A stretch of DNA of 64,000 nt from an uncultured Isoptericola sp. (lineage in GTDB: Bacteria; Actinomycetota; Actinomycetes; Actinomycetales; Cellulomonadaceae). The position numbers and the translations under genes were made by a program. The notes below the pieces were generated by a model that made no database searches, was not told the DNA's origin, and saw nothing but the letters and a program-made list of their open reading frames with translations. The stretch covers positions 102,397 to 166,396 of the forward strand of contig CANMFP010000006.1 of NCBI GenBank assembly GCA_947497265.1, in the 5' to 3' direction. Each line of letters begins with the position of its first letter. Positions within the stretch are counted from its first letter, which is position 1. Shown here piece by piece: positions 17,844 through 28,000 of the stretch.

Positions 17844-18807
17844 TCGACGATCGCACGACGACGCGGGCGGGGTCGTCCGGCCAGGGCGGCCGCCCGTGCC
17901 CGTCGAGCACCGCCAGCACGCTCGCCGCCAGGTGCTCGGACTGGGCCGTCACCGGTTGGGCCACGGTGGTCAGCGGGGGCGTCGTGACCCGGGCGGCGGG
18001 GGCGTCGTCGACGCCGATCACCGCGATATCGTCGGGGACCGCTAGGCCGGCGTCCCGGGCGCCGGCGAGCAGGGCCAGGGCGACCTCGTCGTTGTACGCG
18101 GCGACGGCGGTGACGCCGCTCGCGTGCCAGGAGCGGACCGTCGCGCCGGCCGGCTCGTCCGTCCGCACGGCGGCCTGCCGGGGCTCGGGCAGCCCGCGTG
18201 CCGCGCAGGCGTCGCGGACCCCGGCGAAGCGGGCGTCGCCGAACCGGCGCAGCCGACCGTCCGTCGTCGTGGCGAACGCGACCCAGCGGTGCCCGCGGGC
18301 GGTCAGGTGGTCGACCTGGAGCACGGCGAGGTCGTGCTGCGAGCGGTCGAAGGCCCCGCCGTCGGCGGACTCGACCGACCCGACGACGGCGATCCCGGCC
18401 TGCTCCATCGCCCGCACGTCGGCGGGGAGGAACGGGGCGAGCCCGACGACGGCGCGTGGTGTCACGGCCCGCCACAGCTCGGCCAGCGCGCGCGAGTCGC
18501 GGTGGTGGTGGACCAGCACGAACAGCCCGCGCTCGGCGAGCACGTCGGTGAGGTGGTCCAGCAGCGAGTCCACGACGGGGCCGGTCGGCCAGTCGGGCAG
18601 CACGCAGACGACCAGGTCGCTGCGCCCGCGTCGCAGCGTGCGAGCGGCCGCCGACGGCGCGTACCCCAGCCGGGAGGCCGTCGCCCGGACGTGCTCGCGG
18701 GTCGCCTCGGAGACGGACGCACCAGGGGTGTCGTTGAGGACGTAGCTGACGGTGGTGCGGGAGACCCCCGCGGCGCGGGCGACGTCGGCACTCGTCACTG
18801 AGGCCAC
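17839..18807 (-). CDS. LacI-family transcriptional regulator
   Basis: 322 aa. The N-terminal helix-turn-helix TSADVARAAGVSRTTVSYVLND and hinge-region ARTLRRGRSDLVV are classic LacI family, followed by a periplasmic-binding-protein-like sensor domain to the C terminus (DDIAVIGVDDAPAARVTTPPLTTV). Such proteins usually repress sugar-use genes and release DNA when a sugar binds. The GTG at 18807 is chosen because GAAGGAGGAG lies a few bases upstream and the HTH then starts at residue 5. It is convergent with the beta-helix gene and divergent from dnaE; its targets and ligand are unknown. Confidence 0.92.
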   Translation of the reverse strand: MASVTSADVARAAGVSRTTVSYVLNDTPGASVSEATREHVRATASRLGYAPSAAARTLRRGRSDLVVCVLPDWPTGPVVDSLLDHLTDVLAERGLFVLVHHHRDSRALAELWRAVTPRAVVGLAPFLPADVRAMEQAGIAVVGSVESADGGAFDRSQHDLAVLQVDHLTARGHRWVAFATTTDGRLRRFGDARFAGVRDACAARGLPEPRQAAVRTDEPAGATVRSWHASGVTAVAAYNDEVALALLAGARDAGLAVPDDIAVIGVDDAPAARVTTPPLTTVAQPVTAQSEHLAASVLAVLDGHGRPPWPDDPARVVVRSST

Positions 18808-18912
18808 GGCTCCTCCTTCTCCGGGCGTGTGTTGGGAGCACTGTACGCGGACGGCGCGGGGCGGTGCCGGGGGATCCGGCGAGGGGCGTCGTCGAAGGTC
18901 GGTGGCGGCTCC

Positions 18913-18925
18913 TAGACTCGACCCC
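18913..18925 (+). promoter_or_regulatory. Putative leaderless promoter of dnaE
   Basis: TAGACT at 18913-18918 ends 7 nt before the dnaE ATG. The 7 nt contain no Shine-Dalgarno sequence. The rest of the 118-nt gap to the divergent LacI-type gene shows nothing else I can support. Confidence 0.5.
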
Positions 18926-21900
18926 ATGCCGGACGCACCTGAGAAGAACGACGACTTCGTCCACCTCCACGTCCACACCGAGTACTCGATGCTGGACGGT
19001 GCGGCCCGGATGAACGACCTGTTCACCGAGGTGGCGCGGCTGGGCCAGAAGGCGATCGCGATCACCGACCACGGGTACCTGTTCGGGGCGTTCGACTTCT
19101 GGAGCACCGCGCAGAAGTTCGGGGTCAAGCCGATCATCGGTGTCGAGGCGTACGTCACGCCGGGCACCAGCCGGCACGACCGCACCAAGGTCCAGTGGGG
19201 CGAGCAGCACCAGCGGCGCGACGACGTCTCCGCGGGCGGCGCCTACACCCACATGACGCTGTGGTCCCGGGACAACACCGGCATGCACAACCTGTTCCGG
19301 GCGTCGTCGTTGGCGTCCCTGGACGGCCAGATGGGCAAGTGGCCGCGCATGGACCGCGAGCTGCTCGAGACCTATGCCGAGGGCCTGATGGCCACCTCGG
19401 GCTGCCCGTCCGGCGAGATCCAGACGCGCCTGCGCCTCGGCCAGTGGGACGACGCGGTCCGGGCGGCCGGGGAGTACCAGGACATCTTCGGCAAGGAGAA
19501 CTACTTCGTCGAGCTCATGGACCACGGGATCGAGATCGAGTCCCGCACGTCGAAGGACCTGCTGCGCCTGGCGGAGCACATCGGGGCGCCGCTGGTCGCG
19601 ACCAACGACCTGCACTACACCAAGCAGGAGGACTCCCACGCGCACGAGGTGCTGCTGGCGGTGAACTCCGGGTCCACGCTGGACGAGCCGACCTACGACC
19701 AGGGTGGTAGCCGGTTCGCGTTCAGCGGCGACAACTTCTACGTCAAGTCCGGTGCCGAGATGCGGCGGCTGTTCGCCGAGATGCCGGAGGCGGTCGACAA
19801 CACGTTGCTCATCGCGGAGCGGTGCGAGGTCTCGTTCGACACCGGCGCGAACTACATGCCGAACTTCCCGGTGCCCGACGGCGAGGACGAGATCTCCTGG
19901 TTCGTCAAGGAGGTCGAGCACGGCCTGCACCGCCGCTACCCGGCGGGGGTGCCGGACGAGGTCCGTGCGCAGGCGAAGTACGAGACCGAGGTCATCATCC
20001 AGATGGGCTTCCCGGGGTACTTCCTCGTCGTCGCCGACTTCATCAACTGGGCCAAGGAGCAGGGCATCCGCGTCGGCCCCGGCCGTGGTTCGGCGGCCGG
20101 CTCGATGGTGTCCTACGTGATGGGCATCACCGAGCTCGACCCGCTCGAGCACGGGCTGATCTTCGAGCGGTTCCTCAACCCGGAACGCGTCTCCATGCCG
20201 GACGTCGACGTCGACTTCGACGAGCGCCGGCGCGCCGAGGTCATCCGCTACGTGAGCGACAAGTACGGCGACGACCGGGTGGCGATGATCGTCACCTACG
20301 GGTCGATCAAGGCCAAGCAGGCCCTCAAGGACGCCTCCCGCGTGCTCGGCTTCCCGTTCGCGATGGGGGAGAAGCTCACCAAGGCGATGCCGCCGCCCGT
20401 CATGGGCAAGGACATCCCGCTGTCCGGCATCTTCGACCCCGAGCACGAGCGCTACTCGGAGGCCTCCGAGTTCCGGCAGGTGCACGACACCGACCCCGAG
20501 GCCCAGCGCGTGGTGGAGACGGCGCGCGGCATCGAAGGGCTCAAGCGCCAGTGGGGCGTCCACGCGGCGGGCGTGATCATGTCGAGCGAGCCGCTGATCG
20601 ACGTCATCCCGATCATGCGGCGCCCGCAGGACGGCGCGGTCATCACACAGTTCGACTACCCGACGTCCGAGGGTCTCGGCCTGATCAAGATGGACTTCCT
20701 CGGGCTCCGGAACCTCACGATCCTCGACGACGCGCTCGAGAACATCACCATGAACGGCAAGGACGCGGTCGAGATCGAGCACGTCCCGCTCGACGACGTC
20801 GCCACCTACGAGCTGCTCGCCCGCGGCGAGACCCTCGGCGTGTTCCAGCTCGACGGCGGCCCGATGCGCTCGCTGCTGCGCCAGATGCGTCCCGACAAGT
20901 TCGACGACCTCTCGGCGGTCATCGCGCTGTACCGACCCGGGCCGATGGGCATGAACTCGCACGTGAACTATGCGCTGCGCAAGAACGGCATGCAGAAGAT
21001 CGAGCCGATCCACCGTGAGCTGGCCGAGCCGTTGTCCGAGGTCCTGGACGAGACCTACGGTCTGATCGTCTACCAGGAGCAGGTGCAGCGCGCCGCGCAG
21101 ATCCTCGCGGGCTACTCGCTCGGCCAGGCGGACCTCCTGCGCCGCGCCATGGGCAAGAAGAAGCCCGAGGTGCTCGCCAAGGAGTTCGTGAACTTCGAGG
21201 CCGGCTGCAAGGAGCGGGGCTACTCCGACGCTGCGATCAAGGCCGTCTGGGACGTCCTGGTGCCGTTCGCCGGCTATGCGTTCAACAAGGCGCACTCCGC
21301 CGGGTACGGGCTGGTCGCCTACTGGACGGCGTACCTCAAGGCGAAGTACCCCACGGAGTACATGGCGGGGCTCCTGCAGTCCGTGCGGGACGACAAGGAC
21401 AAGATGGCGCTGTATCTCGGCGAGTGCCGCCGGATGCGCATCACCGTCCTGCCGCCGGACGTCAACGAGTCGGCCGCGAAGTTCACGGCCGTCGGTGACG
21501 ACATCAGGTTCGGGCTGACGGCGGTGCGTAACGTCGGCGCGAACGTCGTCTCGGCGATCCTCGCGGCCCGCGAGGAGCACGGCGACTTCACCTCGTTCAC
21601 CGACTTCCTCGACAAGGTGCCGGCCGTGGTGTGCAACAAGCGCACCATCGAGTCGCTGATCAAGGCCGGGGCGTTCGACTCCCTCGGGCACCCGCGGCGT
21701 GCGCTGCTGGTCGTCCACGAGCAGGCGGTGGACTCGGTGATCTCGGTCAAGCGCGAGGAGGCGAAGGGGCAGTTCGACCTGTTCGCCGACCTGGGCGCGG
21801 GCGACGAGAAGATGAGCTTCAGCGTCGACGTGCCGGACCTGCCGGACTGGGACAAGAAGCAGCTGCTCGCGTTCGAGCGGGAGATGCTGGGGCTGTACGT

Positions 21901-22483
21901 CTCGGACCACCCGTTGTCCGGCATGGAGCACGTGCTGGCGCGTGCGGCCGACACGTCCATCGCGTCGCTCATGGCCGACGAGGGCCGTCCGGACGGTTCC
22001 TCCGTCACCGTCGCCGGGCTGCTGACCTCCGTGCAGCGCAAGATGAGCAAGAACGGCAACCCGTGGGCGGCCGTGACCATCGAGGACCTGGAGGGTTCCG
22101 TCGAGGTCATGTTCTTCGGCGAGACCTACCTGGCCTACTCCACCGTCCTCGCCGAGGACCAGGTGGTGACGCTCAAGGGCCGGGTCCGCCGGCGTGACGA
22201 GCAGATGCAGCTCCAGGCGCAGGAGGTGACCCTGCCGGACACCTCGGCGGTGGCCGACTCCCCGGTGCAGGTGACCGTGCCCCACACGCGGTGCGTCGAG
22301 CCGGTGATGGTGCGGTTGCGCGAGGTGCTGACGTCGCACCCGGGACCGGCCGAGGTCCACGTGCACGTGGCCGAGCCCGGCAAGAAGACGGTGGTGCGCG
22401 CGGCCGACCGGCTGCGGGTCGAGAAGTCGCCCGCGCTCTTCGGCGACCTCAAGGCCCTGCTCGGCCCGAGCTGCCTGTCATGA
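18926..22483 (+). CDS. dnaE: DNA polymerase III alpha subunit DnaE
   Basis: 1185 aa replicative polymerase. The N-terminal PHP domain starts at once (FVHLHVHTEYSMLDGAARM, AITDHGYLFG). The palm contains GPGRGSAAGSMVSYVMGIT and the catalytic acidic motif PDVDVDFDERRR. Then come fingers with YGSIKAKQALKDASRVLG, RPGPMGMNSHVNY and VYQEQVQRAA, the (HhH)2 region, an OB fold (VTVAGLLTSVQRKMSKNGNPW) and a short C-terminal domain. The length fits actinobacterial DnaE1, the essential replicative copy. ATG 18926 gives the PHP motif its usual position; longer in-frame extensions would enter the divergent regulator. Confidence 0.97.
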   Translation: MPDAPEKNDDFVHLHVHTEYSMLDGAARMNDLFTEVARLGQKAIAITDHGYLFGAFDFWSTAQKFGVKPIIGVEAYVTPGTSRHDRTKVQWGEQHQRRDDVSAGGAYTHMTLWSRDNTGMHNLFRASSLASLDGQMGKWPRMDRELLETYAEGLMATSGCPSGEIQTRLRLGQWDDAVRAAGEYQDIFGKENYFVELMDHGIEIESRTSKDLLRLAEHIGAPLVATNDLHYTKQEDSHAHEVLLAVNSGSTLDEPTYDQGGSRFAFSGDNFYVKSGAEMRRLFAEMPEAVDNTLLIAERCEVSFDTGANYMPNFPVPDGEDEISWFVKEVEHGLHRRYPAGVPDEVRAQAKYETEVIIQMGFPGYFLVVADFINWAKEQGIRVGPGRGSAAGSMVSYVMGITELDPLEHGLIFERFLNPERVSMPDVDVDFDERRRAEVIRYVSDKYGDDRVAMIVTYGSIKAKQALKDASRVLGFPFAMGEKLTKAMPPPVMGKDIPLSGIFDPEHERYSEASEFRQVHDTDPEAQRVVETARGIEGLKRQWGVHAAGVIMSSEPLIDVIPIMRRPQDGAVITQFDYPTSEGLGLIKMDFLGLRNLTILDDALENITMNGKDAVEIEHVPLDDVATYELLARGETLGVFQLDGGPMRSLLRQMRPDKFDDLSAVIALYRPGPMGMNSHVNYALRKNGMQKIEPIHRELAEPLSEVLDETYGLIVYQEQVQRAAQILAGYSLGQADLLRRAMGKKKPEVLAKEFVNFEAGCKERGYSDAAIKAVWDVLVPFAGYAFNKAHSAGYGLVAYWTAYLKAKYPTEYMAGLLQSVRDDKDKMALYLGECRRMRITVLPPDVNESAAKFTAVGDDIRFGLTAVRNVGANVVSAILAAREEHGDFTSFTDFLDKVPAVVCNKRTIESLIKAGAFDSLGHPRRALLVVHEQAVDSVISVKREEAKGQFDLFADLGAGDEKMSFSVDVPDLPDWDKKQLLAFEREMLGLYVSDHPLSGMEHVLARAADTSIASLMADEGRPDGSSVTVAGLLTSVQRKMSKNGNPWAAVTIEDLEGSVEVMFFGETYLAYSTVLAEDQVVTLKGRVRRRDEQMQLQAQEVTLPDTSAVADSPVQVTVPHTRCVEPVMVRLREVLTSHPGPAEVHVHVAEPGKKTVVRAADRLRVEKSPALFGDLKALLGPSCLS

Positions 22484-22989
22484 GCGCCGCCTGGGACGAC
22501 GGCACCGCGGGCCACCGGTTCCGCGTGGTGCCGGCCGTCTACCTGCTGCTGCGCCGCGAGGGTCAGGTGCTGCTGCAGCTGCGGTCCGGCACCGGCTTCA
22601 TGGACGGGTACTGGGCGGCCGGCGCGGCGGGCCACGTCGAGGAGGGCGAGTCGGTGCTCGAGGCCGCCGTGCGGGAGGCGCGCGAAGAGCTCGGGGTGAC
22701 CGTCGCACCGGAGGACCTCGAGGCGTTGACGGTCTCGCACCGTGGGCTGCCTGGCGGCCCGGCGCTGGAGCAGCGGGTCGACTTCTTCTTCGCGGCGAGC
22801 CGGTGGCAGGGCGACCCCGTGCTGCAGGAGCGCGACAAGGCGGCGGACCTGCGCTGGTTCCCGTTCGTGCACCTGCCGGAGCCGGTCGTGCCCCACGAGC
22901 TGGTGGTGCTGCGTGCCCTGCACGACGGCGCCGTGCCGCGCGTGACGGTCCGCGGCTTCGACGGTCCGGGACCCGCGGCCGGGGCGTAG
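22480..22989 (+). CDS. NUDIX hydrolase
   Basis: 169 aa. A complete Nudix box GHVEEGESVLEAAVREAREELGV (residues 51-73, in sequence GHVEEGESVLEA then AVREAREELGV) shows the catalytic REAREE helix that binds divalent metal. The family hydrolyses nucleoside diphosphates linked to another moiety; the substrate here cannot be told from sequence. ATG overlaps the dnaE stop (ATGA), so it is likely cotranslated with the polymerase gene. A role in cleaning oxidised or unwanted nucleotides would suit that context but is inference. Confidence 0.88.
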   Translation: MSAAWDDGTAGHRFRVVPAVYLLLRREGQVLLQLRSGTGFMDGYWAAGAAGHVEEGESVLEAAVREAREELGVTVAPEDLEALTVSHRGLPGGPALEQRVDFFFAASRWQGDPVLQERDKAADLRWFPFVHLPEPVVPHELVVLRALHDGAVPRVTVRGFDGPGPAAGA

Positions 22990-22999
22990 GCTCGCGCCC
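22987..22999 (+). promoter_or_regulatory. Putative leaderless promoter
   Basis: TAGGCT at 22987-22992, overlapping the NUDIX stop codon, ends 7 nt before the GTG of the downstream split-barrel gene. Confidence 0.5.
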
Positions 23000-23407
23000 G
23001 TGATCCGACTCAACCCCGAGCAGCTCGTCTTCGTCACGGAACGGCACCTCGCGACGCTGACCACGCTGCGCGCCGACGGCACGCCGCACGTGGTCCCCGT
23101 GGCCTTCACCTGGGACGCCGAGCGGGGCGTCGTGCGGATCACCGCGCGGCGCACGTCGGTCAAGGCGCGCAACGCCCGCCGCCGGGGACCGGACGGTGAG
23201 CCGCCACGGGCTGCCGTCTGCCAGGTCGACGGCGGCCGGTGGATGACGCTCGAGGGGACCATCGCCGTCGTGGAGGACGCTGACGAGGTGGCCGAGGCGG
23301 TCCGCCGCTACGCGAAGCGGTTCCGGCAGCTCGAGCACGACCCGGACCGGATCGTGCTGCAGCTGACCCCGGACCGGGTGATGGCGTCGGCCTACATGTC
23401 GTCCTGA
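23000..23407 (+). CDS. Pyridoxamine 5'-phosphate oxidase-like / F420-binding split-barrel protein
   Basis: 135 aa. The sequence LATLTTLRADGTPHVVPVAFTWD is the beta-barrel opening of the PNPOx-like FMN/F420-binding family, close to the actinobacterial Rv1155-type proteins (TIGR03618 group). It probably binds FMN or F420 as a homodimer, but the substrate is unknown. The GTG start places the conserved MIRLNPEQLVFVTERHLATL start correctly, and a -10-like hexamer lies 7 nt upstream. Its 3' end overlaps that of the convergent S4 gene by 16 nt. Confidence 0.8.
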   Translation: MIRLNPEQLVFVTERHLATLTTLRADGTPHVVPVAFTWDAERGVVRITARRTSVKARNARRRGPDGEPPRAAVCQVDGGRWMTLEGTIAVVEDADEVAEAVRRYAKRFRQLEHDPDRIVLQLTPDRVMASAYMSS

Positions 23408-23631
23408 ACGACGACGGCGGTCTCCTCGCCCTCGGGGCCGACGACCGTCACCCGTGCGCCGGCGCGCAGCTGACGCCCGCGCCGCGTCTCGGTCTCGCCG
23501 TCGACGCGGACGTCGCCGTCGGCCACGAGGTCGCGGGCGTGGTTCCCGGACTCGGCGAGGCCGGCGAGCTTGAGGAACTGGCCGAGCCGGATGGCGTCGT
23601 CGCGGATCGGGACCTCGAGGGGGTTGTCCAT
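23392..23631 (-). CDS. Small S4-domain RNA-binding protein (HslR/YbcJ/RqcP-like)
   Basis: 79 aa consisting of a single S4 fold: IRLGQFLKLAGLAESGNHARD and LVADGDVRVDGETETRRGRQL. Stand-alone S4 proteins bind structured RNA; Hsp15/HslR and RqcP bind stalled 50S-tRNA complexes. Which of these functions applies here is not clear. The ATG at 23631 is preferred over an upstream in-frame ATG because the conserved MDNPLEVPIRDDAIRLGQFL start follows it; GACAAT 7 nt upstream may be a weak leaderless -10. It diverges from hisD. Confidence 0.82.
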   Translation of the reverse strand: MDNPLEVPIRDDAIRLGQFLKLAGLAESGNHARDLVADGDVRVDGETETRRGRQLRAGARVTVVGPEGEETAVVVQDDM

Positions 23632-23692
23632 GCCTCGTATTGTCCCAGCGACCACCGTCCGGGACGACCGGCCGGGCCCGTAGGGCACGGCC

Positions 23693-23704
23693 TAGACTGG
23701 GGAC
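23693..23704 (+). promoter_or_regulatory. Putative leaderless promoter of hisD
   Basis: TAGACT at 23693-23698 ends 6 nt before the hisD GTG; no ribosome site is present. Confidence 0.55.
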
Positions 23705-25027
23705 GTGATCCAACGCATCGATCTTCGTGGACAGGTCCTGTCCCGCGCCGAGCTGCTGAGGGTGCTGCCGCGCCCTGAGGTCGGCGTGGAGCAGGCCGTC
23801 GACGCCGTCGCTCCGATCCTGACCGACGTCCGGACCCGTGGCGCCGCCGCGCTGCGCGACCTGGGCGAGCGTTTCGACGGGGTGCGCCCGGATCATCTGC
23901 GGGTGCCCCGGCACGCGATCGACGAGGCCCTGGCCGGCCTCGACCCGCTCGTCCGCGACGGGCTCGAGGAGGCGATCGTCCGCGTGCGAGCAGTGCACGC
24001 CGACCAGATGCCCACCGAGCACACGACCGTCCTGGCCGACGGCGCGGAGGTGCGGCAGCGCTGGATCCCCGTCGAGCGCGTGGGTCTCTACGCGCCGGGC
24101 GGCCTGGCGGTCTACCCGTCGTCGGTGATCATGAACGTCGTCGCCGCGCAGGAGGCGGGCGTGCCGTCCCTCGCGGTGGCCTCGCCCCCGCAGAAGGACT
24201 CCGGCGGCCTCCCGCACCCCACGATCCTGGCGGCGTGCGCCCTGCTCGGCGTCGACGAGGTCTACGCGGTCGGCGGTGCCCAGGCCGTGGCGATGTTCGC
24301 CTACGGCGCGCACGGGAGCGAGCCTGTCGACGGAGAGGTCCTCTGCGAGCCGGTCGACGTCGTCACCGGTCCGGGCAACGTCTACGTCGCCGCCGCCAAG
24401 CGGCTCGTGCGCGGCGTCGTCGGCATCGACGCCGAGGCCGGTCCCACGGAGATCGCCGTCCTCGCCGACCACACCGCCGACGCGGGGCACGTGGCGCTCG
24501 ACCTCGTCAGCCAGGCCGAGCACGACCTGATGGCGGCCTCGGTGCTCGTGACGCCGTCGGTGGAGCTCGCAGGCGCGGTGGAGGCGAAGCTGGTGGACCT
24601 CGCGGAGGCCACGAAGCACGCCGCCCGCGTCACGACGGCGCTCGCCGGACCGCAGTCGGCGGTGGTGCTGGTGGACGACCTCGACCAAGGGTTGTCGGTG
24701 GTCGACGCCTACGGCGCCGAGCACCTGGAGATCCAGACCGAGAGGGCCGCCGAGCTCGCCGAGCGCGTCCGGTCGGCGGGGGCGATCTTCGTCGGCCCGT
24801 ACTCGCCGGTCTCGCTCGGCGACTACATGGCGGGTTCGAACCACGTGCTGCCCACGGGCGGGACCGCACGCTTCGCCAGCGGGCTGGGCGTGCACGCGTT
24901 CCTGCGCTCGGTGCAGGTCGTCGACTACTCCCGGGAGGCGCTGGCGAAGGTGGCCGACCGCATCGCCGCGATCGCGGTCGACGAGGACCTTCCCGCGCAC
25001 GGCGAGGCGGTGCGCGGCCGCTTCTGA
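23705..25027 (+). CDS. hisD: Histidinol dehydrogenase
   Basis: 440 aa zinc enzyme that oxidises histidinol to histidine in two NAD-dependent steps, the last reactions of the pathway. Characteristic stretches are [34 protein letters not shown], the signature around [16 protein letters not shown] and [24 protein letters not shown], and [18 protein letters not shown] near the end. Length is normal. It lies some 7 kb upstream of the hisC-hisB-hisH-hisA block, separated by two helicases, so the his genes here form at least two transcription units, both with TAGACT-type leaderless promoters. Confidence 0.96.
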   Translation: MIQRIDLRGQVLSRAELLRVLPRPEVGVEQAVDAVAPILTDVRTRGAAALRDLGERFDGVRPDHLRVPRHAIDEALAGLDPLVRDGLEEAIVRVRAVHADQMPTEHTTVLADGAEVRQRWIPVERVGLYAPGGLAVYPSSVIMNVVAAQEAGVPSLAVASPPQKDSGGLPHPTILAACALLGVDEVYAVGGAQAVAMFAYGAHGSEPVDGEVLCEPVDVVTGPGNVYVAAAKRLVRGVVGIDAEAGPTEIAVLADHTADAGHVALDLVSQAEHDLMAASVLVTPSVELAGAVEAKLVDLAEATKHAARVTTALAGPQSAVVLVDDLDQGLSVVDAYGAEHLEIQTERAAELAERVRSAGAIFVGPYSPVSLGDYMAGSNHVLPTGGTARFASGLGVHAFLRSVQVVDYSREALAKVADRIAAIAVDEDLPAHGEAVRGRF

Positions 25028-25064
25028 GCCGGTCGTGTCAGGGCGTGGTGGGACGATGGGTCCC

Positions 25065-28000
25065 ATGCCCGCCCCTTCCGCCCTGCCGCCCCGGCTCGAC
25101 CCGCTCGTCGTCGGCGGGATCGTGGGCACCACGACGTTCCGCCGTGCGCAGGGCTACCAGCGCGCGGGCATGGTCGCCTCCTGGCGGTGGGACGCCGACG
25201 GGCTCGTCCTGAGCGCGCGGGTGGCGGGCAGCGGCCCGCAGCCCTACGACTGCCGCATCTGGTTCGTGGTCGACGACGCGGGTCGCTACGCGTTCCACGA
25301 CTCGTCCTGCTCGTGCCCGGTCGCGGTCGACTGCAAGCACGTCGCGGCCACGCTGCTCCACGTCCGCCCGCACGGCGAGGAAGGCCGGAGCGGCACGGGC
25401 GGCACGGACTGGCGGGACCGCCTCGCCGCCGTCACGGGCGCTTCCGGTCCGACGGCGGCTCCGTCGTCCGGCGGAGTGCTGCCCGTCGCGCTGCGCTTCC
25501 GCCTCGACGGCGCCCTGGGGGAGGCCGCTCCCGGGCTGTCGGTCCGGCCGGTGGTCCCGTCGCGCGGCGGCGGCTGGAAGACGGCCCCTGAGGCGAGCTG
25601 GGACGCCCTGACCCGTGGCCTCTACGCGTTCGCCGGTGTCCGCGCCACACCCGTGCCGGAGGTGCGGCGCTGGTTCGCGGACCTGGGCGCCGCCCTCGAG
25701 GACCGCTCCGTGCGGTCCCGGGACGCGTGGCGTCCGCTCGACGCCGGCGGGCGAGGGCTGTGGGCGCTCCTGGCCGAGGCCGCAGACCTGCAGATCCCGT
25801 TCGTCGGCCACGGAGCCCGTGACGACGTCCACCTGGCGGGGGCGGCGACGGTCCGGCTCGAGGTCGCGGCGTCGGCCGACGGGGTGCGGTTGTCGCCTGT
25901 CGTCGCCCTGGACGGGGCCGACGCGTCCGGCGAGGCGCAGCTCGGCACCGTCGGCGACACCGGCCTGTACGCCGTCGAGACGAGAGACGGCCGGGCGGTG
26001 CTCCGGATCGGTCCGGCCCCGCAGCGACTCGGGGAGGGCGTCCGCGAGCTGGTGGCGCTCGGCCCCACCGACGTGCCGGCGTCGGACGTCGACGAGTTCT
26101 TCACCGAGCATCTGCCCGCCCTGCGCCGTGCTGCTCGCGTCGCCTCGGACGGGAGCGTGGAGCTGCCGGAGAACCCTCGGCCCCTGCTCGTCGCCACCGC
26201 CCTGTTCGGCTCGCCCGAGCACGCCGACCTGACCTGGACGTGGCGCTACCCGCGGGGAGACGGGGAGCCCCGTGCCGTCCCGCTGACGGGTGCGGTGGCG
26301 GACCCGGGCCGCGACCCGGAGACCGAGGCGGAGATCCGGGAGAAGGCCACGTCCGTGGTCCGCGGCATCGCCGGGTTCGAGCGGTTCGAGATCGACGACC
26401 ACCAGCGGTTCACCGGGCTCGACGCCCTGGACCTGGCGCAGGACGTGCTGCCGGCGCTCGCGGCCGCCGAGGTGCGGGTCGAGGGCGACCCGGCGCCCGA
26501 CTACCACCACCTGGACGGGCCCCCGCGCGTGGTCGTCGACGGTGCGCCGTCCGGCCGCTCCGACTGGCTCGACCTGGGCATCTCGGTGACGGTCGCCGGC
26601 AAGGAGGTGCCGTTCACGAAGCTCTTCACCGCTCTGGCGCACGGACGCAAGCGGCTGCTGCTCGTGGACGGTTCGTGGCTGCACCTGAACCAGCGCTCGC
26701 TCGGCCGGCTGCGCTCGCTCATCGAGGAGGCCACCGCGCTCAGCGACCGGCCGGGGCGCCTCAGCCTGAGCCGCTACGACACCCAGCTCTGGGGCGAGCT
26801 GGAGGAGTCCGCGGACGAGGTACGGGTCCCCGACCGGTGGCTCCGCTCGGTGGCGGACCTGCGCCGGATCGCCGACGGGGGTGGCACACCGGTGCACCTC
26901 GAGCCCCCAGAGGGGTTGCATGCTGACCTGCGTCCCTATCAGCACCAGGCGTACGAGTGGCTCACCTACCTGTGGCAGCACGGGCTCGGCGGCATCCTCG
27001 CGGACGACATGGGGCTCGGCAAGACCGTCGAGACGCTCGCCTTCCTCGCCCGCGTCCGCGCGGACGCAGCGGCCGACGGGCAGACCGCGCCACCGTTCGT
27101 CGTCGTGGCGCCCGCGTCCGTCGTCGGCAACTGGGTCGACGAGGCTGCGCGCTTCACCCCCGGCCTGGAGGTGGCCGCTCTCGCCGCCACGACCAAGAAG
27201 CTGGGCCGTCGCCTGGCCGAGGTCGTCGACGGCGCCGACGTCGTCATCACCTCGTACGCCGTGTACAGGCTGGAGTTCGAGGCGTTCGACGCTCTCGAGT
27301 GGTCCGGCCTGATCCTGGACGAGGCCCAGTTCGCGAAGAACCCGCGCACCCGGGCGAACCAGACGGCTCGCCGGCTCGACGTCCCTTTCAAGCTGGCGAT
27401 CACGGGCACGCCGCTGGAGAACAACCTCACCGAGCTGTGGGCGATGCTCGCGATCGTGGCACCGGGGCTGTACCCGTCGTTGCACCGCTTCCGGGCCGAG
27501 ACGATCCGGCCGGTCGCCGCCGCCGCCCAGGACGACGACGCCGCGGTCGTCGCGGCGGGAAACCGTGCGCTGGAACGCCTCAAGCGGCGCATCCGGGTGC
27601 TGATGCTGCGACGCACCAAGGCGCAGGTCGCTCCGGAGCTGCCCGCCCGCCAGGAGCAGGTGCTGAGGGTGCCGCTCGCTCCCGACCACCGCAAGGTCTA
27701 CGACACGCACCTGCAGCGTGAGCGGCAGCGGCTGCTGGGCCTGCTCAGCGACTTCGAGGCCAACCGCGCGGCGATCTTCCGCTCCCTGACGACGCTGCGG
27801 CGTCTCGCCCTGGACGCCGCACTCGTCGACGACGCCTACGCCGGGACCACCTCGACCAAGCTGGACACCGTCGTCGACCAGCTCGTCGAGCTCGCCGCCG
27901 AGGGACATCGAGCCCTGGTGTTCTCCCAGTTCACCTCGTTCTTGCGCCGCGTGGAGGAGCGGTGCGCGGAGGCCGGCCTGCCCGTGGCCTACCTGGACGG

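Noticed and set aside
17807..22366. A minus-strand open frame of about 1500 codons opposite dnaE
   Set aside because: It is antisense to a full-length, motif-complete DnaE and merely continues the frame of the beta-helix/LacI region. Long antisense frames are expected when third positions are nearly all G or C. Its translation is His/Arg/Asp/Leu-rich without any domain.
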